Below, one piece after another: positions 56,108 through 64,000 of a DNA stretch of 64,000 nucleotides (position 1 is the stretch's first letter; each line of letters starts with the position of its first letter). The notes beneath the pieces were generated by a model, which did no database searches, had not been told where the DNA came from, and saw only the letters and a list, made by a program, of their open reading frames with translations. This DNA is from Actinobacillus equuli. Lineage in GTDB: Bacteria; Pseudomonadota; Gammaproteobacteria; Enterobacterales; Pasteurellaceae. The DNA lies in assembly GCF_900636745.1 (NCBI RefSeq), contig NZ_LR134310.1, forward strand, positions 496,001-560,000, in the 5' to 3' direction. Position numbers and translations under genes: made by a program.

Positions 56108-56944
56108 ATGAGCAATCACAAACGTGCCTTTTTAAAATGGGCGGGTGGAAAATACCGCCTAACCCCAGAAATCAACAAACATCTGCCCCCTCAGCCAGCT
56201 CAGGGGGCTTGTTTCGTTGAGCCATTTGTAGGTGCAGGCTCCGTATTTCTCAATACGGATTATGATCGCTATCTGCTCGCTGATATTAACCCAGATCTCA
56301 TTAACCTGTTTAATATCGTAAAGCAAGACGTAGAACATTATATTCAGCAAACAAAAGCGCTCTTTCATGCACCTAATGCTAATAGTGCGGAATTTTATTA
56401 CGCGCGCCGTCAGGAATTTAATCAATCTAACGATGAATTCCGCCGAGCCGTGCTGTTCTTATATCTAAACCGTTTTGGCTTTAATGGGCTTTGTCGTTAT
56501 AACCAAAAGCGAGAATATAATGTACCGTTCGGCGCATATAAAACACACTATTTCCCTGAGCAAGAATTACGCTTTTTTGCTGAAAAAGCCCAAAAGGCAC
56601 AGTTTATTTGCGCTGACTTTGAAGAGGTTTTCAACTTATTGGAGCAAAAGTCGGATAACTATATTGTTTACTGCGATCCGCCTTACGCTCCGCTTCAACA
56701 AGAAAGCAATTTCACCAATTATGCCGGAGGAGGCTTTAGTCTTGCCCAGCAAGAATTGCTCGCCTCTTATGCAAAGCAAGCGCAAGCTAAAAACATTCCG
56801 GTATTAATTTCAAATCATGATACGGCTTTTACCCGTAGCATTTATAAAGGTGCAAAAATCAAAAAAATTAAAGTTCAGCGTTCTATCAGCCAAAAAGGCG
56901 ATGCACGTATAAAAGTCGATGAATTATTTGCACTTTTTGCATAA
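56108..56944 (+). CDS. dam: DNA adenine methyltransferase Dam (GATC)
   Basis: 278 residues, the E. coli Dam size. It methylates adenine in GATC, marking the old strand for MutH-directed mismatch repair and timing replication. SAM motif FLKWAGGKYRL (about 8-18) and FVEPFVGAGSVF, and the catalytic DPPY at residues 190-193 (VYCDPPYAPL), place it in the alpha group. It begins 3 bases after aroB, so it is co-transcribed with shikimate genes, a conserved arrangement. The cognate mutH is at 7122. Confidence 0.96.
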   Translation: MSNHKRAFLKWAGGKYRLTPEINKHLPPQPAQGACFVEPFVGAGSVFLNTDYDRYLLADINPDLINLFNIVKQDVEHYIQQTKALFHAPNANSAEFYYARRQEFNQSNDEFRRAVLFLYLNRFGFNGLCRYNQKREYNVPFGAYKTHYFPEQELRFFAEKAQKAQFICADFEEVFNLLEQKSDNYIVYCDPPYAPLQQESNFTNYAGGGFSLAQQELLASYAKQAQAKNIPVLISNHDTAFTRSIYKGAKIKKIKVQRSISQKGDARIKVDELFALFA

Positions 56945-57013
56945 ATATCTTTTTGTAAAAGTTTTTAAAAATCAGACCGCTTGTCGGTCTTTATTAGCCC
57001 TTTAGGAGTAATA

Positions 57014-58372
57014 ATGTCAAATAAACCTGTAGAACGCCAATCGTGGTCAAACCGATTGGCTTATGTTATGACTGTTGCCGGTGCGACTGTCGGTTTTGGC
57101 GCAACTTGGCGCTTTCCTTACCTTGTAGGCGAAAATGGCGGCGGAGCTTACGTATTTCTATTTTGTATCGCAATGATTGTAATCGGTATTCCGATGATTT
57201 TGGTGGAGAATGTTATCGGTCGTCGCATTAAGGTAAATGCGATTGATGCGTTTGGCGGAACGGCAAACGGTAAAAAAATCGCTTCAGGTTGGAAAATTCT
57301 CGGTTATATGGGCTTACTCGGCGCATTTGGTATCTTAGCTTACTATATGGTTTTAGGCGGATGGGTATTAAATTATATCGGTAGCTTATTAAGCGGTACT
57401 CTTGATTTATCTTCTCCGATTACCGTTGAAACGACTGCGGCTTATTACAAAGAAAGTATTCAAAACAGTCCGCTCGCAATCATCGGTTACACAGCGATTT
57501 TCGTATTAGTAAACTACTTTATTTTAGTCAAAGGAATCGTTGATGGTATTGAACGTTCAGTAAAATATCTTATGCCGATTTTGTTTATTTTCCTACTTGT
57601 GATGGTGATTCGTAACGTCACATTACCAGGTGCGGCGGAAGGTATTTCTTTCTACCTTATGCCAGATTTTTCTAAAATCACACCTAAACTGTTTGTGTTT
57701 GTGTTAGGTCAAGTATTCTTCGCATTAAGCCTTGGTTTTGGTGTATTAATTACCTTATCAAGTTATTTAGATAAAAGTGAAAACCTTGTAAAAACAGCAA
57801 CTATTACCGGTATTATGAATACCCTAATTGCCGTACTTGCCGGTTTTATGATCTTCCCATCATTATTTAGTTTTGGTGTTGCACCAAACTCTGGACCGAC
57901 CTTGGTATTCCAAAGTTTACCGATTGTGTTTTCAAATATGTGGGGCGGAAGTATCTTTGCAATTATTTTCTTTAGCTTATTAGTCGTTGCTGCACTCACT
58001 ACCTCACTCACTATTTACGAGGTAATTATCACGGCACTACAAGAAAAAACAAAAATGGGACGTAAAGCTGCAATTGCCTTAACGCTTGGGACAATTTTCG
58101 TCGTGGGCAATATCCCATCCGTATTAGGTGATAATGAGTGGAAACACATTACGATTATGGGCAAAAGCATCTTTGATGCCTTCGACTATATCAGTGGTAA
58201 TATCTTATTTATCCTAACCGCATTAGGCAGTGCGATTTTCGTTGGTTTTGTCCTAAAAGATGAAGCTAAAGCAGAATTAGGTGCTAGCAAAACGTTCACC
58301 AATATTTGGTTTAACTACGTAAGATTTGTTATCCCCATCATTATTTTAGTGATCTTCTTTAATTCGCTCTAA
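57014..58372 (+). CDS. Sodium-dependent amino-acid transporter (NSS/SNF family)
   Basis: 452 residues from ATG 57014 (MSNKPVERQSWSNRLAY), preceded by AGGAG. About 11-12 membrane helices with the LeuT fold. Helix 1 carries the Na+/substrate motif VAGATVGFGATWRFPYLVGENGGGAY (about 18-43, abbreviated), diagnostic for the neurotransmitter:sodium symporter family. Bacterial relatives take up tyrosine, tryptophan or other amino acids; the substrate is not certain. An uptake-signal-like GACCGCTTGT lies just upstream (56975-56984). Two terminators follow. Confidence 0.9.
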   Translation: MSNKPVERQSWSNRLAYVMTVAGATVGFGATWRFPYLVGENGGGAYVFLFCIAMIVIGIPMILVENVIGRRIKVNAIDAFGGTANGKKIASGWKILGYMGLLGAFGILAYYMVLGGWVLNYIGSLLSGTLDLSSPITVETTAAYYKESIQNSPLAIIGYTAIFVLVNYFILVKGIVDGIERSVKYLMPILFIFLLVMVIRNVTLPGAAEGISFYLMPDFSKITPKLFVFVLGQVFFALSLGFGVLITLSSYLDKSENLVKTATITGIMNTLIAVLAGFMIFPSLFSFGVAPNSGPTLVFQSLPIVFSNMWGGSIFAIIFFSLLVVAALTTSLTIYEVIITALQEKTKMGRKAAIALTLGTIFVVGNIPSVLGDNEWKHITIMGKSIFDAFDYISGNILFILTALGSAIFVGFVLKDEAKAELGASKTFTNIWFNYVRFVIPIIILVIFFNSL

Positions 58373-58382
58373 ATCACAAAAA

Positions 58383-58410
58383 AGCTATTCGGCAACGGAT
58401 AGCTTTTTTA
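58383..58410 (+). terminator. Terminator of the NSS transporter gene
   Basis: AAAGCTATTCG and CGGATAGCTTT with a GCAA loop and one wobble, then T-rich sequence. Confidence 0.85.
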
Positions 58411-58428
58411 TAAACAGAGAACATAAAA

Positions 58429-58479
58429 AAGCGGTCAAAATTTGCAAATTATTCGCAAATTTTGACCGCTTGTTTTTTT
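58429..58479. terminator. Bidirectional terminator from an inverted uptake-signal pair, NSS gene / pgi
   Basis: AAGCGGTCAAAATTTGC (58429-58445) and its exact complement (58455-58471), 17-bp stem, with T7 on the plus side and T6 on the minus side. Confidence 0.9.
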
Positions 58480-58500
58480 ATCGCTTAATCTTTATAAAGC

Positions 58501-60141
58501 CTAGCGCCACGCTTTAAATTGATTGATTAATCCGTTAGTAGAGCTGTCGTGGCTGGTAATTTGTTCCGCATTTTGTAACTCAGGTAAAATACGGTTTGCT
58601 AATTGTTTGCCTAACTCTACACCCCATTGGTCAAAGCTGTAGATATTGAAAATTACCCCTTGTACGAAGATCTTATGTTCATACATTGCGATCAGCGCAC
58701 CTAAAGTGAACGGTGTAATTTTTTGCACTAAAATTGAGTTTGTCGGTTTATTACCGGTAAATACTTTAAACGGTACGATTTCCGCAACGTCTGCTAAATT
58801 TTTACCTGCCGCCATAAATTCCGCTTCAACGGTTTCTTTCGATTTACCGAATGCAAGCGCTTCGGTTTGCGCAAAGAAATTCGATAATAATTTTGCGTGG
58901 TGATCACCAACCGGATTATGTGTTTGTGCCGGAGCGATAAAATCACAAGGAATCAGTTTCGTACCTTGGTGAATTAATTGATAAAAAGCGTGCTGGCCGT
59001 TAGTACCCGGTTCACCCCATACAATTGGGCCGGTTTGGTGTGTTACCGGACTGCCGTCACGACCGACAAATTTACCGTTTGATTCCATATTACCTTGTTG
59101 GAAATATGCCGCAAAGCGATGTAAATATTGATCGTAAGGTAATAATGCTTCAGTTTCCGCACCAAGGAAATTACTATTCCAAATACCGATTAACGCTAAT
59201 GTCGTCGGGATATTTTGCTCAATCGGCGCAGTACGGAAATGTTTATCCATTGCATGAGCACCTGAAAGCAATACTTCAAAGTTCTCAAAGCCTAATGATA
59301 AAGCAATAGAAAGACCGATTGCAGACCACAATGAATAACGACCGCCTACCCAGTCCCAGAATTCAAACATATTTGCCGTATCAATCCCGAATTTCGCTAC
59401 TTCTGTCGCATTAGTAGATAATGCTGCAAAGTGTTTTGCTACTGCAGATTCATCTTTTGCAGCCGCTAATAACCACTCACGAGCAGTTAACGCATTGGTC
59501 ATGGTTTCTTGAGTAGTAAAAGTTTTTGATGCAACTAATACTAATGTTGTTTCAGGATCTACTTTTTTCAGTACTTCTGCAATATGCGTACCGTCTACAT
59601 TCGACACAAAATGCATATTTAAATGATTTTTATATGGGCGTAACGCTTCAGTTACCATATAAGGACCTAAATCCGAACCACCGATACCGATATTAATCAC
59701 ATCAGTGATTGCTTTTCCTGTGTAGCCTTTCCAGCTACCTGAAATAACACGCTCACAGAAATCTTTCATTTTAGCCAATACAGCATTCACTTCCGGCATC
59801 ACATCTTTGCCATCAACCATCACTGGTATATTTGAACGATTACGTAATGCGGTATGTAATACCGCACGATTCTCAGTACGATTGATTTTCTGACCAGAGA
59901 ACATTGCTTCGGTCGCAGAAGCTAAGCCGCATTCACTTGCTAACTGACGTAATAGGTCTAACGTTTTTTGATTAATGGCATTTTTAGAAAAATCGACAAG
60001 AATTTGCTCTTCAAAATTTAAGTGATATTTATCAAAACGATTTGTATCTTCGGCAAATAGCTGAGGAATGTTTAAGTTATCTGCTTTATGTTGTTCTAAA
60101 GCAGCCCAAGCTGCTGTTTGCGTTGGATTAATATTTTGCAT
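58501..60141 (-). CDS. pgi: Glucose-6-phosphate isomerase
   Basis: 546 residues, standard for bacterial Pgi. It interconverts glucose 6-phosphate and fructose 6-phosphate. Active-site blocks: [19 protein letters not shown] (about 151-169), [15 protein letters not shown], the catalytic Glu in [20 protein letters not shown] and His in [16 protein letters not shown], and the C-terminal [13 protein letters not shown] signature with its catalytic Lys. AAGGA precedes the ATG. ubiK lies 38 bases upstream on the same strand. Confidence 0.97.
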   Translation of the reverse strand: MQNINPTQTAAWAALEQHKADNLNIPQLFAEDTNRFDKYHLNFEEQILVDFSKNAINQKTLDLLRQLASECGLASATEAMFSGQKINRTENRAVLHTALRNRSNIPVMVDGKDVMPEVNAVLAKMKDFCERVISGSWKGYTGKAITDVINIGIGGSDLGPYMVTEALRPYKNHLNMHFVSNVDGTHIAEVLKKVDPETTLVLVASKTFTTQETMTNALTAREWLLAAAKDESAVAKHFAALSTNATEVAKFGIDTANMFEFWDWVGGRYSLWSAIGLSIALSLGFENFEVLLSGAHAMDKHFRTAPIEQNIPTTLALIGIWNSNFLGAETEALLPYDQYLHRFAAYFQQGNMESNGKFVGRDGSPVTHQTGPIVWGEPGTNGQHAFYQLIHQGTKLIPCDFIAPAQTHNPVGDHHAKLLSNFFAQTEALAFGKSKETVEAEFMAAGKNLADVAEIVPFKVFTGNKPTNSILVQKITPFTLGALIAMYEHKIFVQGVIFNIYSFDQWGVELGKQLANRILPELQNAEQITSHDSSTNGLINQFKAWR

Positions 60142-60179
60142 ATTAAAGGTCCTTTTGCTAATTAAAATTAAAAATGGGA

Positions 60180-60431
60180 TTAATCTTTTGATTGATGTTT
60201 TTCAAGCTCTTCAAGACGTTTTTCTAATTCATTGAGCTTTTCACGTGTACGGAGTAATACTTGAGATTGCACATCAAATTCTTCTCGGGTCACAATATCA
60301 AGTTTAGCTAATTGGGCTTGTAAAATTTGTCTAAATTTTTCTTCAAGATCATTACCGACATTTTTTAAAGGCTGAGGTAATGCATTATGGAGTTGCTGAG
60401 CCAAGGACTCAAGGTTCTTTGGATTTAACAT
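60180..60431 (-). CDS. ubiK: Ubiquinone biosynthesis accessory factor UbiK
   Basis: 83 residues, formerly BMFP/YqiC. UbiK helps the aerobic Ubi enzyme complex through UbiJ and binds membranes. The N-terminal amphipathic helix ([20 protein letters not shown]) and the C-terminal coiled coil rich in Leu and Glu ([19 protein letters not shown] and on to the end) define the family. AAGGAG precedes the ATG. It precedes pgi on the minus strand and follows the tRNA array. Confidence 0.92.
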   Translation of the reverse strand: MLNPKNLESLAQQLHNALPQPLKNVGNDLEEKFRQILQAQLAKLDIVTREEFDVQSQVLLRTREKLNELEKRLEELEKHQSKD

Positions 60432-60576
60432 TCACTTTCTCCTTATAGAATAGCATTTAATTTTAATTAATTTTTGGCTAAATCTAAAGAAGAGAATAAG
60501 AATAATTAGGAATAAATCAAAAATAAAAAAAATATTAATAAGAAAAAATAAGATAAGCTTTGGATAATAAGAAGGA

Positions 60577-60651
60577 TGGCTGGGGTACTAGGATTCGAAC
60601 CTAGGGATGCCGAGATCAAAACCCGGTGCCTTACCGCTTGGCGATACCCCA
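60577..60651 (-). tRNA. tRNA-Gln (anticodon TTG), copy 2 in the array
   Basis: 75 bases with encoded CCA: acceptor TGGGGTA/TACCCCA, anticodon loop TTTTGAT showing TTG. Identical to the other Gln copy. A long T-rich stretch follows on the minus strand, without a clear hairpin. Confidence 0.97.
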
Positions 60652-60702
60652 AAAGAAAAAAACTAACATTTAGTTAGCTTTATTGCATGAAATGAAATTA
60701 GA

Positions 60703-60777
60703 TGGCTGGGGTACTAGGATTCGAACCTAGGGATGCCGAGATCAAAACCCGGTGCCTTACCGCTTGGCGATACCCCA
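60703..60777 (-). tRNA. tRNA-Gln (anticodon TTG), copy 1 in the array
   Basis: 75 bases with encoded CCA, anticodon TTG in loop TTTTGAT. Third gene of the Met-Leu-Gln-Gln transcript. Confidence 0.97.
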
Positions 60778-60804
60778 ACACTAATTTTTTCGTAAGACAA
60801 TGAA

Positions 60805-60889
60805 TGGTGCGGGAAGAGGGACTTGAACCCACACACCTCGCGGCGCCAGAACCTAAATCTGGTGCGTCTACCAATTTCGCCATTCCCGC
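60805..60889 (-). tRNA. tRNA-Leu (anticodon TAG)
   Basis: 85 bases with the long variable arm of class II tRNAs (GCGCCGCGAGGTGT region) and encoded CCA. Acceptor GCGGGAA/TTCCCGC; anticodon stem CCAGA/TCTGG with loop TTTAGGT, giving TAG. Confidence 0.96.
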
Positions 60890-60892
60890 AAA

Positions 60893-60969
60893 TGGTGGCT
60901 ACAGCGAGATTCGAACTTGCGACCCCAACATTATGAGTGTTGTGCTCTAACCAGCTGAGCTATGTAGCC
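60893..60969 (-). tRNA. tRNA-Met (anticodon CAT, elongator)
   Basis: 77 bases with encoded CCA; anticodon loop CTCATAA. The acceptor GGCTACA/TGTAGCC and overall sequence match E. coli metT (elongator), not the initiator type or the lysidine-modified Ile tRNA. First gene of the array. Confidence 0.94.
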
Positions 60970-61011
60970 ATTTTTTCATTTTTGCGTTCACCTCATCGGC
61001 TTACGGGGTGT

Positions 61012-61040
61012 ATTATGCTGATTTTATTCCGCTTCGTCAA
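61012..61040 (-). promoter_or_regulatory. Promoter of the tRNA array
   Basis: The minus strand reads TTGACG, 17 bases, CATAAT, followed by a C-rich discriminator (ACACCCCG), the mark of a growth-rate and ppGpp-controlled stable RNA promoter. Confidence 0.85.
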
Positions 61041-61146
61041 ACACTTTTTTTAAAAAAGTGGAGAAATTTGATTGTTTGGCTATACATTGCTCATTTTGTC
61101 ATAAAAATAACTAAAAACTGCTTATTTTATAATAAGTTATAGAATG

Positions 61147-61971
61147 CTATTTTGCATTTTCCATCTCTAATTTAAGCCTAACGAGAGCTGTTTCTATATC
61201 AGGAAATTCATTTTCCCACAGTTTAAAGGCAAAAGCAGCTTGTCCAACTAACATTCCTAACCCATCTTGATAACGTAGAGCGCCGCAATCACGAGCATAA
61301 TTTAAAAATGGTGTCTGCATATTAGGTGCATATTGCATATCATAAACTGCAGCGCCTTTTAAAAGGTGGGCAGCAACAGGCACATATTTTCCTTGTAAAC
61401 CTAATGATGTTGCATTAATAACCAAATCAAACTCTTGTTCAGCGATTTGTTCTAGTGAAGCGATCTGAATGTTTCCATATTTTGCAAATTTTTCTGCTAA
61501 ATGAACCGCTTTCTCTAAGGTTCGATTATAGATAGTAATCTGCTGTTTCGCTTTTAAAAGAGGAAAAAGTACACCTTTAGTCGCACCGCCAGCACCTAAG
61601 ATAAGCACACGTTGATTAGGTTCTAGCCAACCTAAACGCTCCAAATCCGAGCAAAGCCCAAAACCATCGGTATTATCCGCATATAAACGACCGTTATCTA
61701 ATCGCTTCAATGTATTACACGCCTCGGCTAATAAACATCCTTCACTATGTTCATCCGCTAGTTTAAATGCTCGCTCCTTAAATGGTGCTGTAATATTTGC
61801 GCCTTTGGCTCCCTCTGCAAAAAACTGCTTAAGCTGCAGTTCAAATTGCTGCTCATCACCTAATTTAGCGGTATAACAAACATTACGTCCGGTTTGTTCT
61901 GCAAAGAATTGGTGAATTTGCGGCGACTTACTTTGCGCAATCGGGTTCCCCCATACGGCATAACGATTCAT
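61147..61971 (-). CDS. aroE: Shikimate dehydrogenase
   Basis: 274 residues. AroE reduces 3-dehydroshikimate to shikimate with NADPH. Signs: YAVWGNPIAQSKSPQIHQFF with the substrate serines, the catalytic Lys in NITAPFKERAF, NTDGFGLCSDLE, and the Rossmann motif VLILGAGGATKGVLFPLL (about 120-137), then NRT for the NADP 2'-phosphate (YNRTLEKA). The start follows tsaC by 5 bases; it ends the recA-side operon yrdD-tsaC-aroE, as in E. coli. Confidence 0.96.
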   Translation of the reverse strand: MNRYAVWGNPIAQSKSPQIHQFFAEQTGRNVCYTAKLGDEQQFELQLKQFFAEGAKGANITAPFKERAFKLADEHSEGCLLAEACNTLKRLDNGRLYADNTDGFGLCSDLERLGWLEPNQRVLILGAGGATKGVLFPLLKAKQQITIYNRTLEKAVHLAEKFAKYGNIQIASLEQIAEQEFDLVINATSLGLQGKYVPVAAHLLKGAAVYDMQYAPNMQTPFLNYARDCGALRYQDGLGMLVGQAAFAFKLWENEFPDIETALVRLKLEMENAK

Positions 61972-61976
61972 GCTTA

Positions 61977-62531
61977 TTACCCTTGTCTAAAAATATGTTG
62001 TGTAAAAATATCTCGAATTTCAGAAGGATTGATTTTTCCCCCCGTATCAGCTTCTAATACCGGAAAATCTACTCCGAATTGTAATTTTACTTCGTCTGCC
62101 GTTCGGCATGGTTCTTGTCCGGTTAAATTGCAACTGGTCGAAGTTAGAGCAAATCCGGTACGTTCACAAAGCTCAATGACTGCTGGAATACGGCATAAGC
62201 GTACAGCAATCGTATCAAATTGCCCGGTCAAATATTGAGGCGCTTCCTTTTTAGCCGGCATTACCCAAGTAATCGCCTGCTCGGAAGGCGTTTCAAAAAT
62301 TTGCCAATGCACTGCGGTTAACTTGCTCTCATCAATATAAGGAAGTAATAGCTCTTTGGTTGGAGCAATAAGAATAAGCCCTTTTTCTTCCGGGCGTTTT
62401 TTTAATTTTAATAAAGCTCGCACAGCTGACTCATTATTAGGATTACAACCTAAACCAAAGACGGCTTCAGTAGGATAAGCAACCACATTATTCTGTTTTA
62501 ATTGCTCAACAATATTTTCTAAGTTATTCAT
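61977..62531 (-). CDS. tsaC: Threonylcarbamoyl-AMP synthase TsaC
   Basis: 184 residues from ATG 62531 (MNNLENIVEQLKQNN); the longer frame lies wholly inside yrdD. TsaC makes threonylcarbamoyl-AMP from Thr, bicarbonate and ATP, the first step of t6A. YrdC-fold motifs: VVAYPTEAVFGLGCNP (about 15-30), LKLKKRPEEKGLILI with the ATP-binding KRP, and STSCNLTGQEPC. It overlaps yrdD by 8 bases. The partners tsaD and tsaE are elsewhere in the window. Confidence 0.95.
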   Translation of the reverse strand: MNNLENIVEQLKQNNVVAYPTEAVFGLGCNPNNESAVRALLKLKKRPEEKGLILIAPTKELLLPYIDESKLTAVHWQIFETPSEQAITWVMPAKKEAPQYLTGQFDTIAVRLCRIPAVIELCERTGFALTSTSCNLTGQEPCRTADEVKLQFGVDFPVLEADTGGKINPSEIRDIFTQHIFRQG

Positions 62532-63057
62532 TTTCTTCACTAAATAGATATTGGCATGACTTATTCGCACATAGATACATCGACTTTCCACGCTGTTTCC
62601 TGAGCGTCACGATTGAACACTGACACTGAGGGCAAGCTTTTGCTATAGGTTTAGATGCCAAAGTAAACTTACAGTTAGGAAATCCGCTACAGCCATAAAA
62701 CGTTTTACCTGAGCGTCCTTTTCGCGCCACTAATTTATGCGTTTTGCACTCCGGGCAATCAAATTCTTCTTGTTCTTCCGCCTCATCATGTACAGTAAAA
62801 TGACACTCTGGGTAATGGCTACAGCCAATAAAAATCCCAAAATTACCCTGTTTTAATTGCAAAAAATGTCCGCATTCAGGGCAAATTTCCGTTAAATCTT
62901 TAATTATGCGGTTAGTCTGATGTAGCGGTTTTATATAGTCACATTGCGGATAACTGCTACAACCTAAAAATAAACCTTGTTTCCCTCGTTTGATTTGTAA
63001 TGCAGAACCACAATCAGGACAAAGTTCTACTTGTTTCGTAGATTTAAAAATACTCAT
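62524..63057 (-). CDS. yrdD: Topoisomerase-like zinc-ribbon protein YrdD
   Basis: 177 residues made of four tandem zinc ribbons like those in the C-terminus of DNA topoisomerase I. Three follow the pattern CPxCG...GxFxGCSxYPxC (C13PDCG with LGCSSYPQCDY; CPECGH with IGCSHYPECHF; CPECKTH with YGCSGFPNCKF) and the last ends CPQCQC with LCANKSCQY. It is probably a nucleic-acid-binding protein of unknown job. It overlaps yqfB upstream by 1 base and tsaC downstream by 8. Confidence 0.9.
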   Translation of the reverse strand: MSIFKSTKQVELCPDCGSALQIKRGKQGLFLGCSSYPQCDYIKPLHQTNRIIKDLTEICPECGHFLQLKQGNFGIFIGCSHYPECHFTVHDEAEEQEEFDCPECKTHKLVARKGRSGKTFYGCSGFPNCKFTLASKPIAKACPQCQCSIVTLRKQRGKSMYLCANKSCQYLFSEENE

Positions 63058-63374
63058 TAAATTAATTCAAACTCAATCACAAAAAAGTCATTATCATTCG
63101 GATAAATATCTCTGATGACTTGCTTCAGCTCTGCTAACGACATATTTTCTTGTTTAGCGTGTTGCTCATTTAATTGCTCGAAATGAATTGGCGTAATGGA
63201 AATCACTCGAATATGCGCAAAGAAACGATTAGTTTCATTAGTAAAAACCTTTAGCTCTTGCTGAGGTTGAAAATAAGACTCGGATTTATCTCGTATAGTA
63301 ATGGTTTTCTCACCGGCTAAAATATCCGCCTCGAAACGGCTAAAAAAAGTAATATTATTCATATTCTGTGTCAT
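63057..63374 (-). CDS. yqfB: N4-acetylcytidine amidohydrolase YqfB (ASCH domain)
   Basis: 105 residues, a stand-alone ASCH domain very close to E. coli YqfB (103). YqfB removes acetyl groups from N4-acetylcytidine and related nucleosides. [28 protein letters not shown] (about 6-33, abbreviated) has the catalytic Lys, Thr and Asp; [19 protein letters not shown] and DFFVIEFEL are conserved. The start may be Met1 or Met5; neither has a strong ribosome-binding site because the start lies inside recX (20-base overlap). Coupled to recX and yrdD. Confidence 0.9.
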   Translation of the reverse strand: MTQNMNNITFFSRFEADILAGEKTITIRDKSESYFQPQQELKVFTNETNRFFAHIRVISITPIHFEQLNEQHAKQENMSLAELKQVIRDIYPNDNDFFVIEFELI

Positions 63375-63822
63375 TGTAATCGATATCCATTAGGTGACTA
63401 AAATGGTCATTATAAAAGCCTCTGCTGAGCATAAAACGCCACATTTTTTGCTTAGCTTTTATATCCCATGCAAGCGGTCGTTTTTTCTCAAAAACTTGCT
63501 CGGCAAGTATAAACCAATCAATCTCAGCATTATCCAATTCTTGGCTTATTAGCCAATTTTTAATCCCTTTGAGTTTCAACTCTTGTTTTAAGCGGCGAGG
63601 TCCAATTCCTTGCTGTGAACGGTAACGAATAAAACTGGCACAATAGCGCTCATCACTTTGCCAATTATTCGCTTGTGCGCGTTCAATAGCCTGCTCTATT
63701 TCTTCCTGGCTATATTCTTTTTGAACTAATTTTCGTCGTAAATCTTGTTCACTATAATCTCGCTTAGAGAGTAAATATAACAGATAATTTATTGCCGTGT
63801 AGTTAGCCATACTTAAAATCAT
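63355..63822 (-). CDS. recX: Regulatory protein RecX
   Basis: 155 residues, helical repeat protein that blocks RecA filament growth. Signs: [22 protein letters not shown] (first repeat, split at about 17-38), [38 protein letters not shown] and the C-terminal [16 protein letters not shown]. The start is Met1 or Met5 (63810), both without a clear Shine-Dalgarno. It follows recA across an intrinsic terminator, so its level should depend on read-through from recA. Confidence 0.93.
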   Translation of the reverse strand: MILSMANYTAINYLLYLLSKRDYSEQDLRRKLVQKEYSQEEIEQAIERAQANNWQSDERYCASFIRYRSQQGIGPRRLKQELKLKGIKNWLISQELDNAEIDWFILAEQVFEKKRPLAWDIKAKQKMWRFMLSRGFYNDHFSHLMDIDYNDTEYE

Positions 63823-63836
63823 TCAATATAAAAAAC

Positions 63837-63870
63837 AAATGCGGTTTCTACCTTCGCAGAAACCGCATTT
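63837..63870. terminator. Terminator between recA and recX
   Basis: AAATGCGGTTTCT (63837-63849) and AGAAACCGCATTT (63858-63870) form a 13-bp stem; on the minus strand GTTTTTT follows. Confidence 0.9.
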
Positions 63871-63873
63871 TTA

Positions 63874-64000
63874 CTATAGTTCTTCTTCGTTAAACTCTTC
63901 GTCTTCAAAGTCATTCACATCATCGGCATCTAATACATTCTGCTCGCCTGCTGATGTTTTTTCCGGTGTTGAAATGAGTAACTCACGAATTTCTTGTTCA
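63874..64000 (-). CDS. recA: RecA recombinase, C-terminal end only
   Basis: The last 41 codons before the TAG at 63874-63876; the gene continues beyond the right edge. The visible end (EQEIRELLISTPEKTSAGEQ and a very acidic tail ending FNEEEL) fits the end of RecA: the E-x-E-I-R-E-L-L helix followed by the acidic regulatory tail. recX directly downstream supports it. RecA forms filaments on single-stranded DNA, drives recombination (including of DNA taken up by competence) and triggers LexA cleavage. Confidence 0.88.
   Translation of the reverse strand, partial: EQEIRELLISTPEKTSAGEQNVLDADDVNDFEDEEFNEEEL

Noticed and set aside
60698-60883. 61-residue frame across the tRNA cluster
   Set aside because: It covers tRNA-Gln and tRNA-Leu sequence; tRNA structures explain it.

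Overview
The window is a chromosomal segment of a member of the Pasteurellaceae, most likely Actinobacillus (A. pleuropneumoniae / A. suis group). The evidence is the repeated 9-10 base uptake signal ACAAGCGGTC of the Actinobacillus type, on both strands and often as inverted pairs that form terminators; the com competence operon next to the PBP1A gene; and housekeeping genes with close gammaproteobacterial counterparts. It starts inside a C39-type ABC exporter gene and ends inside recA.

Layout. 1-2530 is an AT-rich accessory block read on the minus strand: a double-glycine bacteriocin precursor, a previously uncalled 49-residue membrane ORF (candidate immunity protein), an HlyD-type adaptor and the C39 peptidase/ABC exporter. 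A near-consensus CRP-S (competence) site lies at an activating distance from the precursor's promoter. 2.5-8.6 kb holds purT (PurR box), plsB, lexA (two SOS boxes), mutH and a TerC-type membrane protein. 8.7-15.8 kb holds nagZ, rlmC, eno (CRP site), a small hypothetical, a Fur-box-controlled 63-residue exported peptide, recQ and cyaY. 15.8-20.2 kb holds a RelA/SpoT-type small alarmone synthetase coupled to tsaD, then bamD, rluD and a YwiC-like membrane protein. 20.2-26.7 kb holds pfkA, a cysteine desulfurase, a secreted thermonuclease with an Excalibur domain, and an Na+/alanine-glycine symporter behind a tandem glycine riboswitch and a PurR box. A TqsA-like permease and cytochrome b562 follow.

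26.8-41.2 kb holds trhP, a candidate CRP-linked small RNA, the LPS genes waaL-like and waaA with coaD and orn, tRNA-Gly, tsaE-amiB, dusB-fis, sixA, pykA, an OpsX-type heptosyltransferase, a DAHP synthase gene and tyrA. 41.2-48.0 kb holds dxs, suhB, a YfiF-type methyltransferase, a LysE-family exporter and nusB-thiL-pgpA. 48.0-58.4 kb holds the comABCDE operon diverging from mrcA, then aroK-aroB-dam and an NSS transporter. 58.5-64 kb holds pgi, ubiK, the tRNA array Met-Leu-Gln-Gln and the minus-strand run recA-recX-yqfB-yrdD-tsaC-aroE.

Together these cover four glycolytic enzymes (pfkA, pgi, eno, pykA), five shikimate/tyrosine steps, mismatch repair (mutH with dam), SOS control (lexA, recA, recX), three t6A genes (tsaC, tsaD, tsaE) and DNA uptake. 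The most novel part is the left edge: a bacteriocin-export locus that the sequence suggests may be switched on with competence. The strongest regulatory signals are the glycine riboswitch plus PurR box, the CRP-site/promoter/terminator unit at 28.3 kb, and the Fur-controlled mini-protein.
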